41,348 nucleotides of DNA. It comes from Pseudomonadota bacterium (GTDB lineage Bacteria; Bdellovibrionota; Bdellovibrionia; Bdellovibrionales; JACTMU01). The DNA is taken from assembly GCA_014584465.1 (NCBI GenBank), contig JACTMU010000063.1, forward strand, positions 1-41,348, read 5' to 3'. Below, one piece after another: positions 23,623 to 31,834 of this stretch (the first letter of the stretch is position 1; each line of letters begins with the position of its first letter). Both the position numbers and the translations under genes were made by a program. Under the pieces are notes generated by a model. That model saw nothing but the letters and a program-made list of their open reading frames with translations, was not told the origin of the DNA and searched no databases.

Positions 23623-24084
23623 ATGGATTTGGATCAGCTTCACAAACAACTCTCTCTGTTGGCGCGACGATATCAGTTGCGGGGACCACGGGAACCTCTT
23701 GCCTTGGGCCTGACGGTTTCAGAAGGGTATGCCCTTGGGATATTGACAGAGGCCTCTTCGCTAACCATGGGACAGTTGGCAGCAGAGCTTCGTCTATCTC
23801 TGGCGGCTGCAACCAAGATCGTTGCGAGGCTTTGCAACCTGGGGTTTACCAAGAGAGCCGTCGACCGATTGGACAAGCGAGTGCAGCATGTCTTGGCGAC
23901 CCAGAAAGGTCGAAAGGCCTATTCCAAGCTTCAGGTTCAATTCAAAGATCATCTCAAAAACTCTTTGGAGGGCTTCACGTCGAAGGACATTGCCACCATG
24001 GTCAAAGGGATCGAAAATATCAATTTATCTATTGATCAGTGGCGAGCAAAAAAATCGAGAGAGGTTGCAAGAAGTACTTCATGA
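23623..24084 (+). CDS. MarR-family transcriptional regulator
   Basis: A 153-residue winged-helix regulator: LTVSEGYALGILTEASSLTMGQLAAELRLSLAAATKIVARLCNLGFTKRAV, then the wing DRLDKRVQHVLATQKGRKAY, in the expected order. MarR proteins usually respond to small molecules and repress their own operon. The start is supported by GAGGTG about six bases upstream. A 21-bp palindrome lies upstream, and a GNAT gene follows after 72 bp in the same direction. It faces away from the nucleoside-type operon and could in principle regulate it across the shared intergenic region. Confidence 0.85.
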   Translation: MDLDQLHKQLSLLARRYQLRGPREPLALGLTVSEGYALGILTEASSLTMGQLAAELRLSLAAATKIVARLCNLGFTKRAVDRLDKRVQHVLATQKGRKAYSKLQVQFKDHLKNSLEGFTSKDIATMVKGIENINLSIDQWRAKKSREVARSTS

Positions 24085-24156
24085 CCGAGATTGGATACAT
24101 TAAGTCAAGCAGAAAGATCTACGAACTTTTGCACAAGGAAAGAAGATGAGGGATCT

Positions 24157-24612
24157 ATGAATTTTCGAAGAGCCCACAATGCAGATGCCTCTGCCATTCA
24201 AGATGTCGTATTTTCCACATTGAGAGAGTATGGGTTAAAACCCGACCCGAAAAAGACAGATTTAGATTTAACCGATTTGGATCGATCTTACTTTTTAAAG
24301 GGCGGCTACTTTGAGATATGCGAATGGCAGGGAGAGGTGGTTGGGACCTGGGGCCTGCTGCCCTTATCAAAGGATAGCTGTGAACTAAGGAAAATGTATC
24401 TAAAGTCTATGCACCGGGGCAAGGGCCTCGGGAAGACAATGATTGAAAGAGCTCTAAAAAAGGCAAGAGAACTTGGATTTAAACGCGTTGAACTCGAGAC
24501 TGCATCCGTTCTCCGTGAAGCCCTGGACCTTTACCAGAAGTATGGTTTTAAACCGGTTACGGGCAAACGCCTGGCCCACCGCTGTGACCAGGCCTTTGAG
24601 CTCTTTCTCTAA
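24157..24612 (+). CDS. GNAT N-acetyltransferase
   Basis: Start ATG 24157 is chosen because GAGGG lies five bases upstream; a longer frame from 24091 has no ribosome site. The 151-residue protein is a clear GNAT: GEVVGTWGLLPL, CELRKMYLKSMHRGKGLGKTMIERALKKARELG with the R-G-K-G-L-G acetyl-CoA loop, then LYQKYGFKPV. It is probably co-transcribed with the MarR gene. Regulator-plus-acetyltransferase pairs often serve in drug inactivation; whether this protects against the neighbouring operon's product is speculation. Confidence 0.85.
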   Translation: MNFRRAHNADASAIQDVVFSTLREYGLKPDPKKTDLDLTDLDRSYFLKGGYFEICEWQGEVVGTWGLLPLSKDSCELRKMYLKSMHRGKGLGKTMIERALKKARELGFKRVELETASVLREALDLYQKYGFKPVTGKRLAHRCDQAFELFL

Positions 24613-24625
24613 GGTGATCCTTCAT

Positions 24626-24796
24626 TTAAAGAAACTTCTCGGGCGATTTCATAAATCGCTCTTTACACTTACGAGTGCAAAAGTAGAGTCTCTTCCTCTT
24701 GTGAATGAGTGTGTTTGAGCACCTCTCAGGGTTTTTAATCTCCCAATCTCGACAAATTCCGCAATGCACCTTTTTAGTTTGAGTCTTGGTCGCCAT
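24626..24796 (-). CDS. Small YHS/TRASH-like zinc protein (56 aa)
   Basis: A 56-residue protein missed by length cut-offs. It starts at ATG 24796 after a strong Shine-Dalgarno (AAGGAGGAGATGAC). Five cysteines are placed as in a YHS/TRASH-type metal finger: HCGIC (Cys12, Cys15), ERCSN (Cys26), then LYFCTRKCKERF (Cys40, Cys44) and a final SPEKFL, very like the Y-F-C-S-x-x-C-K-x-x-F-x-x-x-P-x-x-Y/F ending of YHS domains. These bind zinc or heavy metals. The ribosome site overlaps the stop of the GNAT gene upstream, so the two are co-transcribed. Confidence 0.75.
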   Translation of the reverse strand: MATKTQTKKVHCGICRDWEIKNPERCSNTLIHKRKRLYFCTRKCKERFMKSPEKFL

Positions 24797-24813
24797 GTCA
24801 TCTCCTCCTTAAT

Positions 24814-25554
24814 TTAATCTCGACGAAACAGAGTCGTCGTAAAAATTCTTTCAAAGCCAAGATGTCTGTAGAACTCTTCCACATAGGAATCTTGCTTCAC
24901 CTGCAAAGTGACCACGCTCGACCCTCGATCGTGGGCCTCATGGATCGCACAGTTGATGATCGTCGTGCTTATCCCCTTTCTTCGATGCTCACTCAGAGTT
25001 GCCACAGCATAGATTCCGCAGAAACTCCCTTCAAAAACAGAGAGCACGGTCCCCACCGGAACTCCGTTCAAACTTCCAACATAGAAGATCTGATCTTGGT
25101 TTTTCAGATTGCGATGGTTGGCCGCCGACAGCCACGGGTGCCACTGAGCAAAACTCTCCGATGTCTCATTGAAACCCTTGCCTTGCACAAGGCTGAAGGC
25201 GTCCATTTGATCAGGGCGGACGACCTTCACGACATCAAGGTCATCCCTAAGTCTCCACTGCTCGATGGCCCCCTCTTCAAGAACCATGTAGGAGAAGCCC
25301 ACAATGGGTTGAAATCCCTGGCTCTGAAGCTCGGCCGCACTCATGCCACTCCAAGGAAAATGCTGAACGACCTTTGTACCAGGTCGAAGATCCTCCATCC
25401 TGGAGGATGGTCCCAACAGGGCATAGGCAAACTCGGGGCGATCACTCTCAATGTAGGTTAGGTCGCCAACTTGCTGGACCAACCCCCGGTGGGTGGAGAG
25501 AAATGCCAAGTGGTTCCGCACCAATGCTTGTTCCAACTGCCCTATTTTGGCCAT
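24814..25554 (-). CDS. GNAT N-acetyltransferase
   Basis: I choose ATG 25554 (AGGAGG about seven bases upstream) over 25575. The 246-residue protein has a divergent N-terminal half and a C-terminal GNAT domain: YVGSLNGVPVGTVLSVFEGSFCGIYAVATLSEHRRKGISTTII with the R-R-K-G-I acetyl-CoA loop, then FYRHLGFERIFTTTLF. It is followed after 17 bp by the small YHS-like gene. Substrate unknown. Confidence 0.78.
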   Translation of the reverse strand: MAKIGQLEQALVRNHLAFLSTHRGLVQQVGDLTYIESDRPEFAYALLGPSSRMEDLRPGTKVVQHFPWSGMSAAELQSQGFQPIVGFSYMVLEEGAIEQWRLRDDLDVVKVVRPDQMDAFSLVQGKGFNETSESFAQWHPWLSAANHRNLKNQDQIFYVGSLNGVPVGTVLSVFEGSFCGIYAVATLSEHRRKGISTTIINCAIHEAHDRGSSVVTLQVKQDSYVEEFYRHLGFERIFTTTLFRRD

Positions 25555-25599
25555 TATCTGCCTCCTTGCGTCCAATTTTGATCCAAATCAAAAATAGAC

Positions 25600-25628
25600 T
25601 TGAATCATTCTAGTTAGATTGATATATA
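25600..25628 (+). promoter_or_regulatory. Promoter giving near-leaderless ArsR-like mRNA
   Basis: TTGAAT (25600-25605) and TATATA (25623-25628) are 17 bp apart. Transcription would start about 25635, next to the GTG at 25638, which has no good Shine-Dalgarno site. Confidence 0.5.
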
Positions 25629-25637
25629 ACTGATCAG

Positions 25638-26837
25638 GTGAAAACGCAAGCAGAAAGTGACTTTCGAAACAGATGCGCATTTGAGGTGAGCTGCCGCTAC
25701 GATCTCTTTTACTCTCTCAATGTGCTCTTAGACCCAAACTCACGGATCCACTCCCGATGGCGTAGCTCTACGACAAGGTTGCTTGGCCATGAATTCCAGA
25801 GGCTCATGACTCAAATTGGTGGGTCTTGGGAGATTTGGCCGGTCCTTGCCTCTCTCCTTCCTGGGGATCTTGCAAACCCCACCTTTAGCGAAGTTACCGC
25901 AAGCATTCGCGAACTTTCGATCGAAGACTTTCAGGGAAAAATCCTGTTAGGCTTACTTCACAAAAGTGACATTGTTGAGTCTCTGCTACAAAAAAGGCTC
26001 TCCCTCAAGAGCGCCATCACAAAACTACCCAAGACCAAACGTGAATGGATCAACCACATTGGGCTCTACCCTTACGATCCAAAATCACCTCAAATCCTCG
26101 CTGTTGAAAACCTCCTTTTAGACCCTGAGATGTTTCGCAAACTTGTGCTTCAGATCCTTGAAATCTATTGGAAGCAAAGCTTTCAAACCACATGGAACAG
26201 ACTCCTGCCACAATTGCAACGCTCTCGCGAGATGCACGAAAGATTGTTTCACTCCTGCTCCTGGGAAGAGTTCTCCAAGCAATCACTTCTTCGAATTGAT
26301 GTTGATTCTTCTAAATCCGAAATGGTTGCGATTCGAGGAGGATTTCGTCTCCCCTACTCGAAAATCAAAAGGTGTTACTTCATTCCCTCGGCCTTCAATG
26401 ACCGAAGGTTTTGGAGCGCCTTTGAAGACAATGATGGTGGCACCATTGTTTTTTTCCCCTACTTTGATCCCTCCATCGCTCTAGATCTTCAGCCTGCAGC
26501 TTCTGGCCCATCTCTTGAGGAGCCTCCTTTAGACCCAGCCCTCATCTTTAAAGCACTGGGTGACACTACGAGATTTGCCATCGCCACAATCCTTGCACGA
26601 ACTCCAAAGAGTTCGGTGGAACTTGCAAGGATTTTGTCAGTCTCAAAACCCACCATCTCCCACCACATCCACCTTCTTCGCCAGGCGGGACTCATCCAAG
26701 AGACCTTTATAGGCGGAGCTCTCCAGCTTCAGCTCAAACGGACAACGATTGAGATCCTTTCGCAAATGACGATCTCCAAACTCTTTGAATCCAATGACCC
26801 GATGGACCTGACTCGAACTCGAAGCACAAAGAGCTAA
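25638..26837 (+). CDS. ArsR-type HTH regulator with long N-terminal (DUF5937-like) region
   Basis: A 399-residue protein. The C-terminal part (about 295-375) is an ArsR-like winged helix: ALIFKALGDTTRFAIATILARTPKSSVELARILSVSKPTISHHIHLLRQAGLI. The N-terminal 290 residues resemble the DUF5937-type region found before such domains in other bacteria (FEVSCRYDLFYSLNVLLDP at the start). No metal-binding cysteine pair of the classical ArsR kind is seen, so a small-molecule or protein signal is likelier. The start is GTG 25638 by promoter position. It is divergent from the GNAT/YHS pair. Confidence 0.75.
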   Translation: MKTQAESDFRNRCAFEVSCRYDLFYSLNVLLDPNSRIHSRWRSSTTRLLGHEFQRLMTQIGGSWEIWPVLASLLPGDLANPTFSEVTASIRELSIEDFQGKILLGLLHKSDIVESLLQKRLSLKSAITKLPKTKREWINHIGLYPYDPKSPQILAVENLLLDPEMFRKLVLQILEIYWKQSFQTTWNRLLPQLQRSREMHERLFHSCSWEEFSKQSLLRIDVDSSKSEMVAIRGGFRLPYSKIKRCYFIPSAFNDRRFWSAFEDNDGGTIVFFPYFDPSIALDLQPAASGPSLEEPPLDPALIFKALGDTTRFAIATILARTPKSSVELARILSVSKPTISHHIHLLRQAGLIQETFIGGALQLQLKRTTIEILSQMTISKLFESNDPMDLTRTRSTKS

Positions 26838-26839
26838 TG

Positions 26840-26861
26840 AGTGCCTGGAACGAATGACACT
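26840..26861. repeat. REP-like element, variant
   Basis: AGTGCCTGGAACGAATGACACT has AGTG/CACT ends and shares AGTGCCTGG with the other REP-like copies. It starts three bases after the ArsR-like stop codon. Confidence 0.45.
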
Positions 26862-26922
26862 TGGACAAAACGTTGCGGTCCCAAGAGATCACAGAACTTA
26901 AGCATCACTCTCGCAAATAGGA

Positions 26923-27834
26923 CTACACCATCTCCAAGAAGGTCTCAATCACCTTCTGGACACGTCGAGGCACATGCCCACGGTCAAGCGTGACGATGTA
27001 AATTTGATTTGAAACCACTCCTCCAAGACTTCCAACAAATCTTTCCAACGTTCCACTGGACAATTGGGACTTCACACAATGCTCTGGCACAACGGTCAAA
27101 CCCATTCCACCTTCGACCATTTGGATCGCCCTGTCCAAACTGTTCATCGAACCCACAACATTCAAAGAGCCCCAAGTGAGATGGTGTGCCTTTGGAAACT
27201 GAGATCTTCTCCAATGGTCAAATAAGACGTCGACACCAGGATGGTCAATGAACCCAAGCTCTCGGATCCCTTGGGTAGAGACACTCTTCAACGCAGTTTT
27301 GTCTGAACCGATCAACAGATAGTTTTCCATGCAAAATGGCAGCAGCGCAACTCCTGGAGCATCCGTCTTTTTTGTCACAAAACCAAACTGAATCTCATTC
27401 TGAATGAGCATCTCAATGATCTCATCGTTCGAGCCCAATGTGACCTTCAACTGCACATCTGGAAACTCAACCCTTCGTCGTTTTAAAAGAAGAGAAAAAT
27501 GGGGACTCATCAAACAACTCGCAGGCATCGCATAGGAGACCACACCCGACAAGGAGACCTCCTGAAGCCCAATCTCCTCTTTCAAACGCTCGACTCGGTC
27601 AAGATGCTCGTCAATGTAAGAACGTAGCATCTTCCCGGCCTCCGTCAGAAAGACCCTCTTGTTGATTCGTTGAAAGAGCGGCACGCCCAGCTGCTGTTCC
27701 AGACGGGACACATGTTGACTGATTCCCGATTGAGTCAAGCCAGACTGCTTGGCCGCCTCTGTAAAATTGAGGTGCTCACTTGCAGCCCAAAAGGCCTTAA
27801 AGGAATGGGCGTCTAACAGATCAAAATCTCTCAC
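26923..27834 (-). CDS. LysR-family transcriptional regulator
   Basis: A 303-residue regulator with the N-terminal helix-turn-helix FWAASEHLNFTEAAKQSGLTQSGISQHVSRLEQQLGVPLFQR (about 14-54) and a periplasmic-binding-like effector domain (about 90-300). It starts at GTG 27834 behind a G-rich Shine-Dalgarno run. A 15-bp palindrome containing the -10 region lies about 50 bp upstream, a likely site for autoregulation. The divergent neighbour is a small exported protein gene, which may be its target. Confidence 0.9.
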   Translation of the reverse strand: MRDFDLLDAHSFKAFWAASEHLNFTEAAKQSGLTQSGISQHVSRLEQQLGVPLFQRINKRVFLTEAGKMLRSYIDEHLDRVERLKEEIGLQEVSLSGVVSYAMPASCLMSPHFSLLLKRRRVEFPDVQLKVTLGSNDEIIEMLIQNEIQFGFVTKKTDAPGVALLPFCMENYLLIGSDKTALKSVSTQGIRELGFIDHPGVDVLFDHWRRSQFPKAHHLTWGSLNVVGSMNSLDRAIQMVEGGMGLTVVPEHCVKSQLSSGTLERFVGSLGGVVSNQIYIVTLDRGHVPRRVQKVIETFLEMV

Positions 27835-27879
27835 TTCTCCCCCTTTTCTCCGCCGTTTCCATACTTCTATTAAGATACA

Positions 27880-27894
27880 TGATTATTATAATCA
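27880..27894. promoter_or_regulatory. Palindrome with bidirectional -10, predicted LysR site
   Basis: TGATTATTATAATCA is a perfect dyad about a central T. It contains TATAAT on both strands, so regulator binding could affect the divergent genes on each side. Confidence 0.45.
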
Positions 27895-28065
27895 CATCAA
27901 ATAATTTTAGTAATGATCTAAGTTCATGTAGATAGGACCTCAGAAACAATAGATGTCCCTTTCCAAATTCGAATCCGGATTGAAGAAAAAAAAATGTAAC
28001 CAAGACCAACCGGCACCTGGCCTTAACACGACCTAGCGGTTGCAAATACAAATGGAGGTCCTCAA

Positions 28066-28536
28066 ATGGAATTTTTCAAATGGTTGCGAACCAAGAGTGG
28101 TTTGCTCAATTCGCTCCTCGCAATAGTCACAATCACTTTTCTTCTTGCAGTACACCCAAACGCCCTTGCAAAAGAGACCGAGATGGTGGCCTCCATCCAC
28201 TCGGTGCCAGAAAACAGACTCGCACAGACAGAACATCGACCAGAGGCACCTCAAAGCGATTCAATGCAGAATGTGACGTCAGATCCATGGACATTTGCAC
28301 AGCAATCGACATACACCTTTGCCGAGGATTCATCTGACTCCACCCCTTTCGGCGTCTATGGATGCCAATCACCAATTGGGAGTTCTAGAGATCTCTCGAT
28401 TGAATGTCAGGCATTTTTCACAATCTTAGTGTTCGGTGGCCAGGAAGTCACTGTCCAATCTACTTGCACCTTTGCCTTCAAACGAATGCCAGACGGAGCC
28501 CATCTGCTGTTGTCTCAAGGTGAAACTTGTGAATAA
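28066..28536 (+). CDS. Small exported protein, unknown function
   Basis: A 156-residue protein with GGAGG seven bases before ATG 28066. Residues about 12-35 form a signal peptide (GLLNSLLAIVTITFLLAVHP, cut near NALA). The mature part is polar with a Ser/Thr-rich middle and four cysteines (YGCQSP, IECQAF, QSTCTF, GETCE) that could form two disulfides. Its stop overlaps the start of the next gene by eight bases, so they form an operon. I do not recognise the family. Confidence 0.7.
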   Translation: MEFFKWLRTKSGLLNSLLAIVTITFLLAVHPNALAKETEMVASIHSVPENRLAQTEHRPEAPQSDSMQNVTSDPWTFAQQSTYTFAEDSSDSTPFGVYGCQSPIGSSRDLSIECQAFFTILVFGGQEVTVQSTCTFAFKRMPDGAHLLLSQGETCE

Positions 28537-29353
28537 ACTTAAAATCTTTTTCTTCGTACTCCCTATTCTTGTCCAAAGTGCAATAGCCTCAGCCGAAGTT
28601 CGAGAGATCCTTTCTATAAAGAAAGCCCTCAGCGTGGTCACTGGGGGCGACATCGTAGTTCTCGACATTGACAACACGATTTTGAGACCCATGCAAACAC
28701 TTGGAAGCGACCAGTGGTACGGGTATCTCGTTAATAAATATAAGCAGTCGGGACTCTCAGATGACCACGCCATCCACAAAGCCATTCGCGAGTGGCTGCA
28801 GGTTCAGCTCGTCACTGCCGTTCAGCCAGTTGAGAAAGTGACGCCCCCACTGATTGAGGCCATCCAAGCTAAAGGCATTATGGTGATTGCTCTAACTGCA
28901 AGACCTATCGATCTAAAATTTACAAGCGCAGATCAACTCTCATCTATTGAAGTTCATTTTAGAGATTACAACCTCTCATACAACGACGGCCAAGAGGTCG
29001 AATTCTATCGTGGAATACTTTTTGTTGGTCCCAAGAACAACAAAGGGGTTGTTCTCAACCAGTTCTTTAAAGCACACAATCTCACCGCCAAGAGGCTCAT
29101 CTTTGTCGATGACAAAGAGAGACACGTTAGAAATATGGATTCTGTCTTCACGCCCATTGGCATCACAAATATCAATTTCAGATACGGAGGAGCCGACGCT
29201 CAGGTAAAGTCCTTCAACCCAAGGATTTCCGAGGTGCAATGGAGTCACTTTCAATGCGCAGATCGGGACTTATGGACCGATGAGGAAACCGAAGAGTTTA
29301 TTGGCGCTGAGTCCGATCAACTCGACGACCTTTTCTATAGCTGCACAAAATAA
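28529..29353 (+). CDS. Exported HAD-like phosphatase (DUF2608 family)
   Basis: GTG 28529 is preferred: AAGGTGA precedes it and it gives a proper signal peptide (NKLKIFFFVLPILVQSAIASA); a longer frame from 28436 would read through the upstream gene. HAD phosphatase motifs are all present: VVLDIDNT (Asp46, Asp48), IALTARP (Thr123), a lysine near 172 (NNKGVV) and IFVDDKERH (Asp194, Asp195). This set fits DUF2608, exported HAD-like proteins found in Legionella and predatory bacteria. It would act as a phosphatase in the periplasm or outside the cell. Substrate unknown. Confidence 0.8.
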   Translation: MNKLKIFFFVLPILVQSAIASAEVREILSIKKALSVVTGGDIVVLDIDNTILRPMQTLGSDQWYGYLVNKYKQSGLSDDHAIHKAIREWLQVQLVTAVQPVEKVTPPLIEAIQAKGIMVIALTARPIDLKFTSADQLSSIEVHFRDYNLSYNDGQEVEFYRGILFVGPKNNKGVVLNQFFKAHNLTAKRLIFVDDKERHVRNMDSVFTPIGITNINFRYGGADAQVKSFNPRISEVQWSHFQCADRDLWTDEETEEFIGAESDQLDDLFYSCTK

Positions 29354-29654
29354 AGTGTAGCGCCCACTCAAAGAAGAGAGCTTGGACTTCAACGCCCAAA
29401 CTGCGAGGTCCTGGTAGCGGCTGAACTCGTGCGGATTCTTTGACAATTTGATCTTTTACGACGGTTAGTTCATTTAGGTTGAATGAAGTGTGTATTTTTT
29501 TCAATCACGCTCAAAAGTGATTGAAATCCTCGGATTTCAGACCTATGGTTCGCTCGCAAGAAAAATGCTTCTTGGGTCTACCTTCCAGAATGGAATATGA
29601 TTTGATTCGAGAATCTTTTAGATTTGATCTATTTAGACAAGGAGAAGTGATTTT
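29354..29654. other. Intergenic region with two adjacent hairpins
   Basis: TTTCAATCAC (29499-29508) and GTGATTGAAA (29517-29526) form a perfect 10-bp stem with an 8-base loop. TGAAATCC (29522-29529) and GGATTTCA (29532-29539) form a second stem that shares bases with the first, so the two are mutually exclusive. On the plus strand the T-run precedes rather than follows the stems, so this is not a standard terminator for the upstream gene. It may be a leader structure for the gene at 29655. Confidence 0.5.
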
Positions 29655-29972
29655 ATGAAGAATTTTGTGGTCTCTATTATCTTTTTCAGCTTTGCCAGTT
29701 CGGCGTTTGCATCGGTTAAGTGCCCAGACGTAGCAGCGACTCATGTCGCCGAAAGTGCTGCAGTCCTTTATTACTTGAACCACTTGGACAACGATGAGGT
29801 TCCAAAGTCAATTTCATCGACAATTTTAGGACAAGATTCAACCTCTTTCCTAGTGGCGGTTCATTTTGAGGGGCTCACCAGTGACGCTGGGGACGCAACG
29901 ATGGAAGTCTGCGTGTTGAAGAAAGATTGTGTTGTCCCCGAAGATGGCGTCGTTATTGTAGAGTTGGAGTGA
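29655..29972 (+). CDS. Small exported protein, unknown function
   Basis: A 105-residue protein with AAGGAGAAG before ATG 29655. Residues 1-19 are a signal peptide (MKNFVVSIIFFSFASSAFA). The mature part has three cysteines and an acidic C-terminus. I do not recognise the family. Spacing and ribosome site resemble the unrelated small exported gene at 30484. Confidence 0.65.
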   Translation: MKNFVVSIIFFSFASSAFASVKCPDVAATHVAESAAVLYYLNHLDNDEVPKSISSTILGQDSTSFLVAVHFEGLTSDAGDATMEVCVLKKDCVVPEDGVVIVELE

Positions 29973-30483
29973 ATGCGCTTCTAAATTCAGTTTCAGGTGT
30001 GATCCTGTAATTAAAGACGATCGTTCATCAGAAAGGCACCGTTCTGCTTAGGTCTTGATCCTCATTCGCGCCCGCTTTGGTCAGGGCGTGGACCACGGAC
30101 AGGCCCAATCCTTGAAAACCCTCGCAGCTTTCAGATTGATACCTTGCAAATAGGTCTTTCCTGATTCCGATCGCCCATCACCTTCGATATTGCCAAAGTG
30201 GTGGGCTCCTGAGGAGTCCTGCTTCGTCTTAGGTGTTTAAGAAAGTGCCAGTTTTCCTTCCTATTTTCCAACAAGTTTGTAACGCGAGTTAGAATCGATG
30301 CACATTTATGAACTGATTGCATTGTTCAAACTTGTAAAGCTTTCGTGAGTCCTCAAAGTTCCTTCTCAGCGCTCATTATTTCAAATAATTTTGAGATCGT
30401 TGTGTGTTCTGTTAATGATGATTCCGTTTCGATGCGATGTTCATTGGAATATGAAACATTCTTTTATACAAGGAGATCAAGTT
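29973..30483. other. Intergenic region with decayed coding remnant on minus strand
   Basis: Between 30218 and 30028 on the minus strand, one frame reads GNIEGDGRSESGKTYLQGIN and onward to a TGA at 30081-30083, and the next frame continues QGLGLSVVHALTKAGANEDQ to a TGA at 30028-30030. The two together look like the end of a lost gene with one frameshift. The family is not identified. Nothing else was seen in this stretch. Confidence 0.3.
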
Positions 30484-30906
30484 ATGAAAACATTAGTGTC
30501 CATGATCGCGGTTTTAGGAATAACTGGCATTGCACTTGGCAGTTCAAGTCCACTTCCTACAGGCCCACTTTTAGTAAAAAAGATCGGTGGAATAGCCCAT
30601 AGTGGGACAGTCACGACATGTGAAATTTTTCCTAACAACCCCAAGATAAGTCAGAGGTTAGATGCAATCATAGATCTTATTGCTCGTGCGCACGTTAATG
30701 GTGACTTGGAAACGATTGCTCAGTTTGCAATCGCTCAGATACCAACTGAAGAAGTTTACGCAAACCGAGTCGTCTCATTTGGTCCAATGGAGGGCGCCAT
30801 TGGCGTTCAAAAGGTTGAGCTCGTTGAGGCCTTCGGATCTATGAGAGCAAGAACGAGCGATGAAGCCAAAGAGTTGATTAAGCTTGTCGATGAACTTTGC
30901 CAATAG
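30484..30906 (+). CDS. Small exported protein, unknown function
   Basis: ATG 30484 is chosen because AAGGAGATCAAGTT precedes it and a signal peptide follows (MKTLVSMIAVLGITGIALGS); the longer frame from 30391 has neither. The mature protein of about 120 residues is helical in the C-terminal half (ISQRLDAIIDLIARAHVNGD, SDEAKELIKLVDEL) with two cysteines. Family not recognised. Confidence 0.65.
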   Translation: MKTLVSMIAVLGITGIALGSSSPLPTGPLLVKKIGGIAHSGTVTTCEIFPNNPKISQRLDAIIDLIARAHVNGDLETIAQFAIAQIPTEEVYANRVVSFGPMEGAIGVQKVELVEAFGSMRARTSDEAKELIKLVDELCQ

Positions 30907-30964
30907 TTCGCTCTCATCTGGCAAAATGATCAAGTGGAAATAGGTGCGCTCTTCAACAGTGCAC

Positions 30965-31675
30965 CTATCTCATTTGAGCTCCGAGCCATTTCTTCATTGT
31001 GGAAATGTACTGGGCGTAGTCAGGAGCAGATACATCGTGACTTGAGTCTGGAAAGATTACAGTTTGAGATCTCTGAAATACTGTTTCCATCTTCTCCAAA
31101 TCATCGATGCCAATCATGCTGTCCTTGCCAGCCTTGATGATGAGAACGGGAGTCCTTGAAAACCTCGTACATAAGGGCAGTAGATCCACGTCTCTGGATG
31201 AATCAACAATTCCTCGAAGGACACCTTCGCGAGTATTGAAATCAGGGTGCTGTTTTGCCCTTTCTAGCCATCCCTCACTCATCTTGTGTTGAGCCAGATT
31301 CCTATCTTGGATGATCATGCCCTCAATTTTTTCAGGATACTCCAAGGCATAGGCCATTGAGTACAACACCCCTTGGCTAAAACCGATCAGAATGCATCGC
31401 TGAATTCCAAAATGATCGATAACTGTCGCAATATCTTGAGCATGATCTTGTATGGAAAATCCAGAACTAGGATAGTCTGATAGACCTCGTCCTCTTAAGC
31501 TGATTGCAAATGTGGACCTGGGTAAGAGTTGTTGACAATCGTTGATCCAATCTTCTGCCCTACCCAACATGCCATGAATAAAAATAAGTGGCGGTGTCAA
31601 ACTTCCGCCAGATTTTATCACGTGAATCTTTCCGTAAGCGGCTGGGACAAAAACGCTCTCAATCTGGTCAGCCAT
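30965..31675 (-). CDS. Alpha/beta hydrolase
   Basis: A 236-residue alpha/beta-hydrolase with the complete triad: IGFSQG (Ser100), KAGKDSM (Asp185) and SSHDV (His213). IFIHGMLGRAEDW supplies the oxyanion HG motif and ISLRGRGLSDYP the usual strand-3 sequence. No signal peptide, so cytoplasmic. Substrate cannot be named; esters or lactones are possible. A REP-like element ends four bases before the ATG, and the only ribosome site (AGGCAC) lies within it, so translation may depend on that element. Confidence 0.85.
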   Translation of the reverse strand: MADQIESVFVPAAYGKIHVIKSGGSLTPPLIFIHGMLGRAEDWINDCQQLLPRSTFAISLRGRGLSDYPSSGFSIQDHAQDIATVIDHFGIQRCILIGFSQGVLYSMAYALEYPEKIEGMIIQDRNLAQHKMSEGWLERAKQHPDFNTREGVLRGIVDSSRDVDLLPLCTRFSRTPVLIIKAGKDSMIGIDDLEKMETVFQRSQTVIFPDSSHDVSAPDYAQYISTMKKWLGAQMR

Positions 31676-31678
31676 ATT

Positions 31679-31707
31679 TAGTGCCTGGCGCGAAACCTGC
31701 TTTGGAG
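31679..31707 (-). repeat. REP-like element abutting a start codon
   Basis: It begins TAGTGCCTGGCGCGAAACCT on the plus strand and continues GCTTTGGAG, the closest match to the hairpin at 10921. It forms the 5' leader of the hydrolase gene. Confidence 0.65.
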
Positions 31708-31834
31708 TGAATTTACATAAGATTTTCTCTTTGGCAACGAACCCATTCTCCCCTGGTTCTGCACATGAGCGAATTCTGCCTTTGATTTTTTATCGGCACT
31801 TTTCGCTCATGCAACTGAAACCCCAAATATGGAT

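Noticed and set aside
28436-28528. Longer N-terminus for the HAD/DUF2608 gene
   Set aside because: It would overlap the upstream exported gene by about 100 bp and put a cysteine-rich stretch before a perfect signal peptide; the GTG at 28529 has a ribosome site.
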